Source of the DNA: JAFAZJ01 sp964437145
Lineage (GTDB): Bacteria > Pseudomonadota > Alphaproteobacteria > Reyranellales > Reyranellaceae
DNA: 64,000 bases
Reading direction: 5' to 3'
Assembly: GCA_964437145.1 (NCBI GenBank)
Contig: CAYTFW010000010.1
Location: forward strand, 4,173-68,172
In this document: positions 41,545-49,264 of the stretch, piece after piece
Layout of the letters: the number at the start of each line of letters is the position of its first letter
How positions within the stretch are numbered: the stretch's first letter is position 1
Made by a program: the position numbers and the translations under genes
Notes under the pieces: model-generated
Seen by the model: only the letters and a program-made list of their open reading frames with translations
What the model was told of the DNA's origin: nothing
Databases searched by the model: none

Positions 41545-42848
41545 GGCGCACGCCTCGCGCGCTTGGCCGTGATCGACGCAACCCTGCCGTCACTCGCGGC
41601 TAGCCCGAACGTCGGCGCCTTCTCGCGTATGGCTTCGCGCACATAGGACGGCGCCAAGTGGCCATAGAAGCGCTCAACCATCCTCGTGTCGCGGTGGCCA
41701 AGGTTCTTCGCGACCACCAGAAGCGGGACGCCATTCATCACGGCGTGGCTGGCCCAGGTGTGGCGCAATCCGTGTATCGAGATCGGCGGCGAGATCTTCG
41801 CGGTGATGCAGGCGTCCCGCATCGGCCGGACCTGATGCGCGATACCCCACGCTTCACCACTGGCGTTCTTGAACATGAGCGAGTCGCTTGGCTTGCCCTG
41901 ACAGTGACCCGCCAGGAAGCGGACACCCTCGGTAGTCAGCTCTATGTGCCGGCCCTTGCCGCTCTTGCTGGTGCGGACGTGCAGTGTTTCGGAGTCGGGG
42001 TTGAAGTCCCGCACCTCTAGCTGGCACAGCTCGCCGTAGCGGGCGCCGGTGGTGAGGGCGGCCGTGACCAACGGTCGGAAATCAGGTGCCGCCGCATTCA
42101 TCAGCCGTCGGCATTCGTCGATCGACAGGTAGCGGGCGCGTGCTTCGTCAGCGCCGCGGAACGGTGCGACGCGCCGCCACTCGACGTCGCTGGTGACGTT
42201 GCCATCCTTGAACTGCTGATTGAGCGCAGCTTTCAGGATCGTGAGGATTCGGTTGGCTGTCGACTGACGGCGCCGCTTTCCATCGACGCTGTCGTCAACC
42301 TCGGCGTGCTTCTGCTTTTTCCCCTTGACGGTGCGGAGCCGGCGCGGTGCTTTGACCAGCCCGTTGAGCCAATGCCGAAGTTCCTTGGTGGTTAGCGAAA
42401 CAACGTCCTTGTCGCCGAGCGTGGGCAAGATGAAAGCCTCGGCTTTGTACCGAGCATCGCGAGCGGATTTCCGGTTCGCCTCAAGGAACGCGAGATAGTC
42501 CTCGATCGCGGTGCGTACGGTGAGCGGGCCCGGCTTCGTCGCCTTGGCCCGCTGTGTGTGGCGTCTGCGTGCCTCGTCCTGTGCGTCTTTGAACGACAGC
42601 ACCGCTGCGCCGTCGGCATCCATGAAGTCGTCAGCGGCGCCGATGCGCTCTACCGCGTAGGATTGATCGCCGATGTAGCGACGGACCACCCATGCGCCGG
42701 CGACGCGTTGCCCCGGCCGGCCCTTTGCCTTGCGGTAACCGAGATGCAGGCCGGGCTCGATGGCGCGGAAATACGGCTTGCCGCGTGGCGCCAGCTTCTC
42801 GCGCGCCGCTCGCGATTCGAGCTTCTCGTCTTTGACCGTGCGCGCCAT
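41541..42848 (-). CDS. int: Tyrosine recombinase integrase of the island
   Basis: A 435-residue phage-type integrase with an N-terminal arm-binding region, a SAM-like core-binding domain (about residues 100-200) and a C-terminal catalytic domain. Catalytic residues are all visible: Arg in TTGARYGEL, Lys in TSKSGKGRH, HGLRH (His-x-x-Arg), LGHRD and the Tyr in VERFYGHL. It would integrate and excise the element at tRNA-Glu. The ATG at 42848 is used; a TTG at 42866 is possible. Its promoter region contains the arm-type repeats, so binding could autoregulate. Confidence 0.95.
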   Translation of the reverse strand: MARTVKDEKLESRAAREKLAPRGKPYFRAIEPGLHLGYRKAKGRPGQRVAGAWVVRRYIGDQSYAVERIGAADDFMDADGAAVLSFKDAQDEARRRHTQRAKATKPGPLTVRTAIEDYLAFLEANRKSARDARYKAEAFILPTLGDKDVVSLTTKELRHWLNGLVKAPRRLRTVKGKKQKHAEVDDSVDGKRRRQSTANRILTILKAALNQQFKDGNVTSDVEWRRVAPFRGADEARARYLSIDECRRLMNAAAPDFRPLVTAALTTGARYGELCQLEVRDFNPDSETLHVRTSKSGKGRHIELTTEGVRFLAGHCQGKPSDSLMFKNASGEAWGIAHQVRPMRDACITAKISPPISIHGLRHTWASHAVMNGVPLLVVAKNLGHRDTRMVERFYGHLAPSYVREAIREKAPTFGLAASDGRVASITAKRARRAP

Positions 42849-42858
42849 GGCATACCCC

Positions 42859-42995
42859 GTGTCCAACGGTGTTCAACACGCGAGCTGCCAGCCTGTCTGG
42901 CGTAAGGTTGAAACGCCGTGTCCAACTCCATGTCCAATATACGTGGCCGGACACCCCCGGACAACGGGGGACAGAAAGTGGCGTGATTGTTGGAC
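42859..42995. other. Arm-type integrase repeat cluster near attR
   Basis: GTGTCCAAC occurs at 42859-42867 and 42918-42926, with near copies GTGTTCAAC (42869), ATGTCCAAT (42930) and the inverted GTTGGAC (42989). The same 9-mer is present once at the left end (29635). Spaced repeats beside an int gene and an attachment core are typical of attP arms. Confidence 0.57.
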
Positions 42996-43029
42996 TATCA
43001 AGACACTAGCGGATCGCCACGGACGGGCG

Positions 43030-43080
43030 CGCGGCCCTCTCAAGGCTGAAACACGGGTTCGAATCCCGTAGGGGGCGCCA
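43030..43080 (+). repeat. attR: 51-bp copy of the tRNA-Glu 3' part
   Basis: Identical to 29549-29599 and runs from the anticodon stem to CCA. It is not a tRNA gene, since the acceptor and D-arm half is absent (upstream sequence is integrase-side DNA). It marks the right boundary of the island. Confidence 0.92.
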
Positions 43081-43170
43081 CCGGTTCCACCACCGCCCCG
43101 CCGTCGACCGCCACGCCATCGCCGCGAAGCCGCGCTATGCTCGCGCGTCGGATGTGGACGGGGTGGCCTT

Positions 43171-44334
43171 ATGATCCTCGGGCGGCGGCGGTTCTCGCGG
43201 GCGTTGGGTGGCGTCCTGGCGACGGGTGGACTCGCGACCGCCGCGCCACCGGTCGCGGCGCAATCCGCCTATCGCGGCCCCAACGTCGTGATCGTGCGCT
43301 TCGGCGGCGGCGTGCGGCGCGCCGAGACCATCGTGCCGGCCACGACCTACGCGCCGTTCCTCGCCAACGCGCTGGCGCGGCGCGGCACGCTGTTCGCCAA
43401 CGTGATGATCGACGCTCTTAAGGGCGCCCCGACCAGCCACGCCGAGGGCACGCTCAACCTGCTCACCGGCCGCTACGACGGCTACCGCAAGGTCGGCGCC
43501 CGTGGCCTCGCGCCGCTCCTGGAGCCCACCGCGCCAACGCTGTTCGAGCACATCAGGCGCACGCACGCGCTGGCGGCGCACGAGGTGCTGCTGGTCAACG
43601 GCGAGGACCGGCCGCAGGAGGAGTACCTGACCTATGGCGGCCATGCGCATTACGGCGTGGCCTTCCGCTCCGAGATCATCGGCCTCTACCGCTTCAAGCT
43701 GCATCGGCTGCAGCGCGTCCTCGCCGAGGGCCGCGCGCCGGCTCCCGAGCTGGAGGCGGCGCGGCGCGAGCTCGTGGAACTGCGCAGCCACGACTACCGC
43801 GGCACCGCCGGCGAGGAGAGCGCGCCGCTCGCGGCGTTCTGGGAGAAATGGCGCGGCCACTACGGCGATAGCGGCCTGCGCCACCCGCGCGGCGATCGGC
43901 TGCTGACCGAGCTCGCGCTGTGGGCGATGCGCGAGCTGCGGCCGCGGCTGATGATGATCAACTACCAGGATCCCGACTACGTGCACTGGGGCAACGCCAC
44001 GCACTACACGCGCGCCATCGCGGTTATCGACCAGGGCCTGGAGCGCCTCGATGCCGCGATCGCCGCCGACCCGTTCTATCGCGGCCGCACGGTGATGGTC
44101 GTCGTGCCGGATTGCGGACGCGACGCCAACCCGCTGATGGCGGTGCCGTACCAGCACCATTTCAACTCGCGCACCGCGCACGAGATCTTCGCGCTGTTCG
44201 TCGGCGCCGGGATCGCCGCCGCTCGCACCGTCGCCACGGCGGTCGACCAGACCAGCGTCGCCGCCACTATCGGCGCGTTGACGTCGGTGACGGTCGGCGC
44301 CGAGGGGCGAGTGCTGTCGGAGATCGCGCCGTGA
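43171..44334 (+). CDS. Alkaline-phosphatase-superfamily (sulfatase-like) protein, Tat-exported
   Basis: A 387-residue protein with an RRRFSRALGG twin-arginine signal (residues 5-14, cleavage near VAAQ). The mature part begins GPNVVIVRFGGG like sulfatase-fold proteins, and DPFYRGRTVMVVVPDCGRDANP with QHHFNSRTAHE supplies late metal-binding Asp and His residues. A nucleophile Ser/Thr in ALKGAPTSHAEG is plausible. Periplasmic hydrolysis of a phosphate or sulfate ester is inferred. It is the first gene on the right chromosomal flank and overlaps the next by four bases. Confidence 0.77.
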   Translation: MILGRRRFSRALGGVLATGGLATAAPPVAAQSAYRGPNVVIVRFGGGVRRAETIVPATTYAPFLANALARRGTLFANVMIDALKGAPTSHAEGTLNLLTGRYDGYRKVGARGLAPLLEPTAPTLFEHIRRTHALAAHEVLLVNGEDRPQEEYLTYGGHAHYGVAFRSEIIGLYRFKLHRLQRVLAEGRAPAPELEAARRELVELRSHDYRGTAGEESAPLAAFWEKWRGHYGDSGLRHPRGDRLLTELALWAMRELRPRLMMINYQDPDYVHWGNATHYTRAIAVIDQGLERLDAAIAADPFYRGRTVMVVVPDCGRDANPLMAVPYQHHFNSRTAHEIFALFVGAGIAAARTVATAVDQTSVAATIGALTSVTVGAEGRVLSEIAP

Positions 44335-45335
44335 CCGCACGCGCGGAATCCGCCGCCGTCGCGCCGGTGTCCGGCGGCCGCCTCGGCGCGTTCGTCGCGA
44401 CGCTCGCGGCGGTGGCGCTGGCGCTGACGCCGATCACGGCCGTTCTGACCTTGGGCTGGCTCGTTCGCCTGATGCGGCGCGAGGCGATGATCGCGCTGCT
44501 GTCGCAGGGCTGGGCGCTGCGGCGCCGGCAGGCGATCGCCGACCTGGCGCGAGTGCCGGACAGCGAGATCGCCTTCCCCGGTTTCCTGCGTGGTCTGTGG
44601 CGCGCGGTGCGCGCGGGCATCTTCGCCGCTGCCGGGATCACGATACTGATGCTGCCCGCCTCGGCGCTGCTGGCGCTGTCATGGTGGGCGGGCTGGGAGA
44701 ACTCCTTCAACAAAGGCTACGAGCAGGCCTGGGTCGGGCCAACGCTGGGTCTCGCCGGCACGCTGGTCGCGGCCATGACGTTGCTCCACGTGCCGATGCT
44801 GACGGCGCACGCCGCGGTGGAGGGCCGGCTCGCGGCGTTCCTGGAATTTGGCGTCGCGCGCCGTCTCATCGGCGCGGTGCGCTGGCGCTATCTCGCGCTT
44901 GGGGTCACCACCGTCATCGCCGCCCTGCCGCCGCTCGCGTTGCAGGCGGCCCTCGTGTTCATGGCCAATACCATGGACGACGCCACCGCCCGCGAGACGG
45001 GCGCGCGGTGGCACGGGCTCGCGACCATCTACCTCGTCCTTGTCGTCACCGTGCTGCGGCTGTGGGCGGCGCGTCTCTACGCGCGCGCGGTGCTGGCGAT
45101 CTGGCCAGCCTCCCGGCTACGCGATCTCGCGCCTACACTGGGCATCGCCGTCCCGTCGAGCCCGACTCCGCCGCCGAAGCGAAGGCTGGCGGCGCTGGTC
45201 ACCGGCATCCTGGACTTCGCCGCCTGGGTAGGCTTCATCCTCGCGCTCTACGTCGTGCAGTTCGCCAACCACGCGTGGTGGAACTGGTTCAGCCAGCCCA
45301 TTGTCGGCCTGCCCTGGGTGTTCCGCGTTCTGTAA
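44331..45335 (+). CDS. Unknown integral membrane protein coupled to the phosphatase-like gene
   Basis: A 334-residue protein with at least six membrane segments, for example LGAFVATLAAVALALTPITA, ILMLPASALLALSWWAG, TTVIAALPPLALQAALVF and GFILALYVVQFANHA. It starts with GTG overlapping the phosphatase stop (GTGA). No family recognised. The coupling suggests that the two act on one periplasmic substrate or that it anchors a complex. Confidence 0.75.
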   Translation: MTARAESAAVAPVSGGRLGAFVATLAAVALALTPITAVLTLGWLVRLMRREAMIALLSQGWALRRRQAIADLARVPDSEIAFPGFLRGLWRAVRAGIFAAAGITILMLPASALLALSWWAGWENSFNKGYEQAWVGPTLGLAGTLVAAMTLLHVPMLTAHAAVEGRLAAFLEFGVARRLIGAVRWRYLALGVTTVIAALPPLALQAALVFMANTMDDATARETGARWHGLATIYLVLVVTVLRLWAARLYARAVLAIWPASRLRDLAPTLGIAVPSSPTPPPKRRLAALVTGILDFAAWVGFILALYVVQFANHAWWNWFSQPIVGLPWVFRVL

Positions 45336-45394
45336 GCGGCCGCCTGATCAGGCGGCCCGCTCGACGCGGATGAAGCCGGACTCGGCGCGGCCGA

Positions 45395-45619
45395 TCACCA
45401 GTGCGTTTGGTAGTTGTGCCCGCAATTCTGGCAGATGTTGTAGCTGCCGGTGAAGCCAGGGCAGGCGCAGGCCGAGCATCGGCCGTAGCCGTGTAGCACC
45501 GGTTGCTTCTCCTCGGCGGCCACTGCGGTGCAGCGTAGTGCAGCGCCAGCGGCCAAAGGCGCCGCGACCGCCAGAGCCAGGCGCGGCAGGGCGTGGCGGC
45601 GCGAGATCTTCCGGGACAT
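45395..45619 (-). CDS. Small Tat/Sec-exported cysteine-rich protein
   Basis: A 74-residue precursor with SRRHALPRLALAVAAPLAAG signal-like N terminus and a 35-residue mature part having CSACACPGF and CQNCGHNYQTHW, a possible zinc or Fe-S binding knuckle. GGAGG precedes the ATG. Function unknown. Confidence 0.6.
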   Translation of the reverse strand: MSRKISRRHALPRLALAVAAPLAAGAALRCTAVAAEEKQPVLHGYGRCSACACPGFTGSYNICQNCGHNYQTHW

Positions 45620-45809
45620 GAGATGGACCTCCAGGCTGGGGATCAACGAAACCCGACCACTGAGCGAACACCTTGGAAAGCATGCTGGAATCCGCGGCGC
45701 CTTCCCATCGAATAGTTTTCATAGGTGATGCCAATTTGGAATGGGGCGTGGCGTGGCGGGAGACACTTGCTAAGGTCGCGGCCCCCGATGTCCCGCCCGA
45801 GAGGCCGCC

Positions 45810-45908
45810 ATGACCGACGCGCTCAAGTTCTGGCCGCCCTATGCCGAGTACCAGGTGAAGGCCGGCTCGCGGCAGATCCCGGTCGTGGTGCTCGACCCGA
45901 TCAGGTAG
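45810..45908 (+). pseudogene. Internally deleted copy of the DUF385-type gene at 48215
   Basis: A 32-residue remnant: start ATGACCGACGC joined directly to the last 28 codons of the 48215 gene. In the full gene the 9-mer GACCGACGC occurs at 48217 and 48583. A deletion between these repeats (366 bp, in frame) gives exactly this product. The leader (cttgctaaggtcgc) is shared too. It is non-functional for the original activity. Confidence 0.8.
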
Positions 45909-45910
45909 GC

Positions 45911-46044
45911 GTCAGGCGTCGAAGAACACCGTCTCGCGCTCGCCCTGCATGTGAATGTCGAAGCGGTAGGTGTTGCCCTCGCGCTTCGCGATCAGCGTGT
46001 CGCGCCGCTCGGCCGGCACGCGGGCGAAGTAGAGCCGCGTGGAA
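45911..46044 (-). pseudogene. pcaG 3'-end remnant
   Basis: The end of pcaG (TRLYFA, then VPAERRDTLIAKREGN to the stop) is repeated here next to the DUF385 remnant. About 13 internal residues (DEAAANAADPVLQ) are missing. It is in the same order and orientation as at 48,680. No upstream half of pcaG precedes it; the MAPEG gene begins instead. It is the other side of the same partial duplication. Confidence 0.8.
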
Positions 46045-46063
46045 CTGCTTGTCGGCAGCGCGA

Positions 46064-46489
46064 TCACCGAACAGCGGCGACGTAAATCAACACGCCCATC
46101 GCGACCATGCAGGCGACTTGCGCGAAGAACAACGCAAACCGCAGGCTCGCCGCGGCCGTCGAGGGACGCAGCGCGATGTGAGAGACCGTCTGCGCCACCC
46201 GAGCCGCCAGCATGACGAGCGCCAGATTGTCGATGACCGCACTCTTGAGGCCGGTCGCGAGCAAGGCCACGACGATCGCGGCGTAGACCGGCAGGTTCTC
46301 CACGCAGTTCATGTGCGCGCGCATGGCCCGCTGATACCAGTCGCTGCCTTGCGGCACGTCGGCCCGCCACTCCGCTATCGAATGCGAGCCGGTGAGAATG
46401 CGGCCCCAGCGATAGACGCCGACCGTGCTGAACAGCGTGAGCAGCGTCCAGCCGGCGAAAGCCAGGAGCACCAGGACTGGTGTGGTCAT
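46064..46489 (-). CDS. MAPEG-family membrane protein
   Basis: A 141-residue protein with four membrane segments (LVLLAFAGWTLLTLFSTVGVYRWG and ACMVAMGVLIYVAAV at the ends) and the conserved RAMRAHMNCVENLPVYAAIV region. MAPEG proteins are eicosanoid/glutathione metabolism relatives; bacterial members mostly lack a known substrate. The gene is on the minus strand, 20 bases from the pcaG remnant. Confidence 0.82.
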   Translation of the reverse strand: MTTPVLVLLAFAGWTLLTLFSTVGVYRWGRILTGSHSIAEWRADVPQGSDWYQRAMRAHMNCVENLPVYAAIVVALLATGLKSAVIDNLALVMLAARVAQTVSHIALRPSTAAASLRFALFFAQVACMVAMGVLIYVAAVR

Positions 46490-46614
46490 GGAACAATCTC
46501 CGCATCGGAGGCTCGGGCACGCGCGGTCCCCGCCGCGTCAGGATCAGGCGGGAGCGTCGCGGCGCCGGCGGCGGCGTCACACGGAAGACGCCGCCGTTAC
46601 CACCAGCGATGAGA

Positions 46615-47001
46615 TCAAGACGTCGGCCGTTGGACAGCGCCGCCGCTCTCGACCCAATCCTTGAAGGCCCCGAGATTGAGGACCTTGGCGTAGCCAAGAT
46701 CCTTGAGCGCCTTGCCGCCGAGCGCCGATCGCCCGCCCGAGGCACAATAGAGGATGACCGCCTTGCTCTTGTCGAAGGCCTTGTCGTGGTACGGCGATAG
46801 CGGATCGGCGCGGAACTCGAGCATGCCGCGCGAGACATTGATCGCGCCGGCGATCATGCCCGTCTTGTCCACCTCCGCCGAGTCGCGCACATCGACGACC
46901 AGCGTGTCGCCTTGAGCCATCAGCTCCCGCGCCCGCGGCGGGTCGATCCGGGGCACCGCCGCGTTCGCGGCCTCCATCAGCTCCTTGACACCAATCGCCA
47001 T
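46615..47001 (-). CDS. Rhodanese-like sulfurtransferase domain protein
   Basis: A 128-residue single-domain rhodanese: VVDVRDSAEVDKTGMIAGAINVSRG, and the active-site loop ILYCASGGRSALGG with the catalytic Cys. It may transfer sulfane sulfur to cyanide or thiols. The start at MAIGVKE is used; two extra residues upstream are possible. It is divergent from the AraC gene. Confidence 0.86.
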   Translation of the reverse strand: MAIGVKELMEAANAAVPRIDPPRARELMAQGDTLVVDVRDSAEVDKTGMIAGAINVSRGMLEFRADPLSPYHDKAFDKSKAVILYCASGGRSALGGKALKDLGYAKVLNLGAFKDWVESGGAVQRPTS

Positions 47002-47138
47002 AGCAATCACCTCATTGCCGAGCCGGCGAACCCGAATGGTGCCGGACAGCCCATCGATATAGCCTCACGTCCGTGGACGGAATGATCGTCCGACCGAATG
47101 AGGTGGCAGAGCGTCCAGGTGTGATGGGAGGAACGGCG

Positions 47139-48089
47139 ATGGACCCGCTGTCGGATGTACTGCGCGCGGTGCGGCTCACCGGCGGCGTATTCCTGTCCGC
47201 TCATTTCACCGCGCCATGGTGCGTCGGGGTCAAGATCGGACCCGACGACTGCGTGCCCTTCGTCGGCAGGCCGGCTCAGGTCATCGACTATCACGTGATC
47301 ATGGAGGGCGAGTTGCTGCTCTCCTTGCCCGGTGAGCCGGCCGTTCGTGCCCAAGCCGGTGAGATCATTCTGTTTCCCGGCAACAGCGAGCACGTTCTGG
47401 CGAGCGCCAAAGGCTTGCCGCCGGTGAGCGCCCGCAATCTCATTCAACCTGGTCCGGAGGGACAGCTACCGCGCATCGACCATGGCGGAGGCGGCCCGTC
47501 GACCCGCATCGTCTGTGGCTTCCTCGCGAGCGAGATCGCCTATAACCCGCTTCTCTTGTCACTGCCGAGAATGCTGAGAATCGCAATACGCGAGGCTATG
47601 GAGCGCGACTGGGTCGAGGCGTCGGTGCGCTACGCCGCCGGCAAGCTCGCCGAGGGTACGCTCGCCTCGTCGAATGTCATGACGAGGCTGTCGGAAGCGT
47701 TGTTGATCGAGGCCGTGCGGCAATACGCGACGACCTTGCCGGATGGGCAACTCGGCTGGTTGAAAGGCTTGAGCGACCTCCGCATCGGCCGAGCGCTGGC
47801 CCTCATGCATCAGGATACCAGCACGCCTTGGTCGGCCGACACGCTCGCGCGGGAAGTCGCGATGTCACGCAGCGCCTTCGTCGAGCGCTTCACGAGCCTC
47901 GTCGGGATGCCGCCGATCCGATATCTGACGGCGCATCGCCTGCAAACCGCCAGGCTCAACCTGCGCGAAACGCGCCGGTCCATCGCTCAGCTCGCGAACG
48001 CCGTTGGCTACCAGTCCGAGGAGGCCTTCAGTCGCGCATTCAAGCGCGAGTTCGGAGTTTCCCCGGGAGTGTGGCGAGGCAGTCAGTAG
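47139..48089 (+). CDS. AraC-family transcriptional regulator with cupin sensor
   Basis: The 316-residue protein has an N-terminal cupin (AraC_binding/cupin_6) domain (HVIMEGELLLSLPGEPAVRAQAGEIILFPGNSEH, seen in part as VIMEGELLLSLPG and EIILFPGNSEH). Two C-terminal helix-turn-helix units follow (about residues 205-310: LAREVAMSRSAFVERFTSLVG and IAQLANAVGYQSEEAFSRAFKREFG). GGGAGGA precedes ATG 47139, deciding it over 47073. It sits beside a divergent rhodanese gene and upstream of the DUF385 gene. Confidence 0.9.
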   Translation: MDPLSDVLRAVRLTGGVFLSAHFTAPWCVGVKIGPDDCVPFVGRPAQVIDYHVIMEGELLLSLPGEPAVRAQAGEIILFPGNSEHVLASAKGLPPVSARNLIQPGPEGQLPRIDHGGGGPSTRIVCGFLASEIAYNPLLLSLPRMLRIAIREAMERDWVEASVRYAAGKLAEGTLASSNVMTRLSEALLIEAVRQYATTLPDGQLGWLKGLSDLRIGRALALMHQDTSTPWSADTLAREVAMSRSAFVERFTSLVGMPPIRYLTAHRLQTARLNLRETRRSIAQLANAVGYQSEEAFSRAFKREFGVSPGVWRGSQ

Positions 48090-48214
48090 CCCCGTCAGCG
48101 TGCGCGCCGCCTACAGAAGAGCCCTCATGCCTGATACCGTTTAGGAATGAGCGTGGTGCGGCCGCCATCTCTTGCTAAGGTCGCACACCCGACGTCACGA
48201 AGAATGAGGCCACC

Positions 48215-48679
48215 ATGACCGACGCCCAGCTCGCCCCCAACATGCCCAAGTGGATGGTCGACCACACCGAGCTCTACCTCAAGAGCGGCGGCAAGGAAGG
48301 GCACATGTACAAGATCAAGCTGCCCAACCTGCCGGAGCGCGAGGTGCCGTCGCTGCTGCTGACCACGGTCGGCCGCAAATCCGGCCAGAAGTACCTGTTC
48401 CCGCTGTTCTACGGCCGTCACGGCGGCAGCTACTACATCGTCGCGTCGAAGGGCGGCGCGCCGGAGCATCCCGGCTGGTTCCGCAACATCGCCGCCAACC
48501 CCGAGGTCGAGATCCAGGTCGGTCCTGAGAAGATGAAGGCCAAGGCCCGTGTCGCCGAGGGCGCCGAGCGCCAGGCGATGTGGACCGACGCGCTCAAGTT
48601 CTGGCCGCCCTATGCCGAGTACCAGGTGAAGGCCGGCTCGCGGCAGATCCCGGTCGTGGTGCTCGACCCGATCAGGTAG
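48215..48679 (+). CDS. DUF385 nitroreductase/deazaflavin-type oxidoreductase family protein
   Basis: A 154-residue split-barrel protein of the deazaflavin-dependent (DDN-like) nitroreductase family. LLLTTVGRKSGQKYLFPLFY and SKGGAPEHPGWFRNIAANPEVEIQVG are the signature blocks. Alphaproteobacterial members may use flavin, since F420 is uncertain in this lineage. It ends 3 bases from the pcaG stop (convergent), and this junction is the segment duplicated at 45.8 kb. Confidence 0.86.
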   Translation: MTDAQLAPNMPKWMVDHTELYLKSGGKEGHMYKIKLPNLPEREVPSLLLTTVGRKSGQKYLFPLFYGRHGGSYYIVASKGGAPEHPGWFRNIAANPEVEIQVGPEKMKAKARVAEGAERQAMWTDALKFWPPYAEYQVKAGSRQIPVVVLDPIR

Positions 48680-48682
48680 GCG

Positions 48683-49261
48683 TCAGGCGTCGAAGAACAC
48701 CGTCTCGCGCTCGCCCTGCATGTGAATGTCGAAGCGGTAGGTGTTGCCCTCGCGCTTGGCGATCAGCGTGTCGCGCCGCTCGGCCGGCACGCTCTGCAGG
48801 ACGGGGTCGGCGGCGTTGGCCGCCGCCTCGTCGGCGAAGTAGAGGCGCGTATAGGCGTGCAGCAGCATGCCGCGCATGAAGACAATGACGTTGATATGCG
48901 GCGCCTGACGCGCGTCGACGCGGCCTGGCTTGATGGTGTCGAAGATGAAGCGGTTCTGTGCGTCGGTGCCCGTGCCGGTGCGGCCGAAACCCTTGAAGCG
49001 CGCGTTGGAGCCGCGTGGATCGGCGGGATGGGCGTATCGCCCCTGTGAATCGGCTTGCCAGATCTCGATCATGGCGTCGACCACCGCGTTGCCGGCGCCG
49101 TCGAAGACGCGGCCCTCGATGCGGATGCGCTCGCCCTCGGTATCGGGCTGGCACATCGCGCCCGAGGCGATGCTGGTCATGGGATAGCCGTACTGCTCGG
49201 GCGTCAGGCCGTAGGCGAAGTACGGGCCGACCGTCTGCGACGGCGTCTGCTTCAGCGCCAT
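48683..49261 (-). CDS. pcaG: Protocatechuate 3,4-dioxygenase alpha subunit
   Basis: The 192-residue alpha subunit of intradiol protocatechuate dioxygenase: TVGPYFAYGLTPEQYGYP at the N terminus, IEIWQADSQGRYAHP and the cupin-like APHINVIVFMRGMLLHAYTRLYF. With PcaH it forms the (alpha-beta) oligomer that cleaves protocatechuate to 3-carboxymuconate; the alpha subunit shapes the active site. It begins three bases past pcaH. Its 3' end is partly duplicated at 45,911. Confidence 0.94.
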   Translation of the reverse strand: MALKQTPSQTVGPYFAYGLTPEQYGYPMTSIASGAMCQPDTEGERIRIEGRVFDGAGNAVVDAMIEIWQADSQGRYAHPADPRGSNARFKGFGRTGTGTDAQNRFIFDTIKPGRVDARQAPHINVIVFMRGMLLHAYTRLYFADEAAANAADPVLQSVPAERRDTLIAKREGNTYRFDIHMQGERETVFFDA

Positions 49262-49264
49262 GGC

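Larger units (their letters stand above)
29600..43080. mobile_element. 13.5-kb PICI-like integrative island in tRNA-Glu(CUC)
   Basis: The segment between the two 51-bp repeats holds a tyrosine integrase near attR, an AlpA-like protein, a Toprim primase-like and a RepA-like ATPase gene, an ori-like repeat region, a Nu1-like small terminase gene with small unknowns, and a left cargo block. Several intergenic parts are visibly more AT-rich than the host. No structural phage, large terminase, lysis, relaxase or type IV secretion gene is seen. A satellite of the phage-inducible type, or a mobilisable island using a helper, fits best. The right flank resumes ordinary chromosome. Confidence 0.88.

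Noticed and set aside
43030..43080. A second tRNA-Glu gene.
   Set aside because: Only the 3' part from the anticodon stem is present. The 5' acceptor strand and D arm are missing, so it is an attachment-site copy.
29600..43080. Complete prophage.
   Set aside because: No capsid, portal, large terminase, tail, lysis or CI/Cro-like genes are recognisable, and 13.5 kb is too short for a complete tailed phage.
29600..43080. Conjugative or mobilisable element (ICE/IME).
   Set aside because: No relaxase, coupling protein or type IV secretion gene is found; the Toprim-plus-RepA module fits satellite replication better. A small unknown relaxase cannot be fully excluded.
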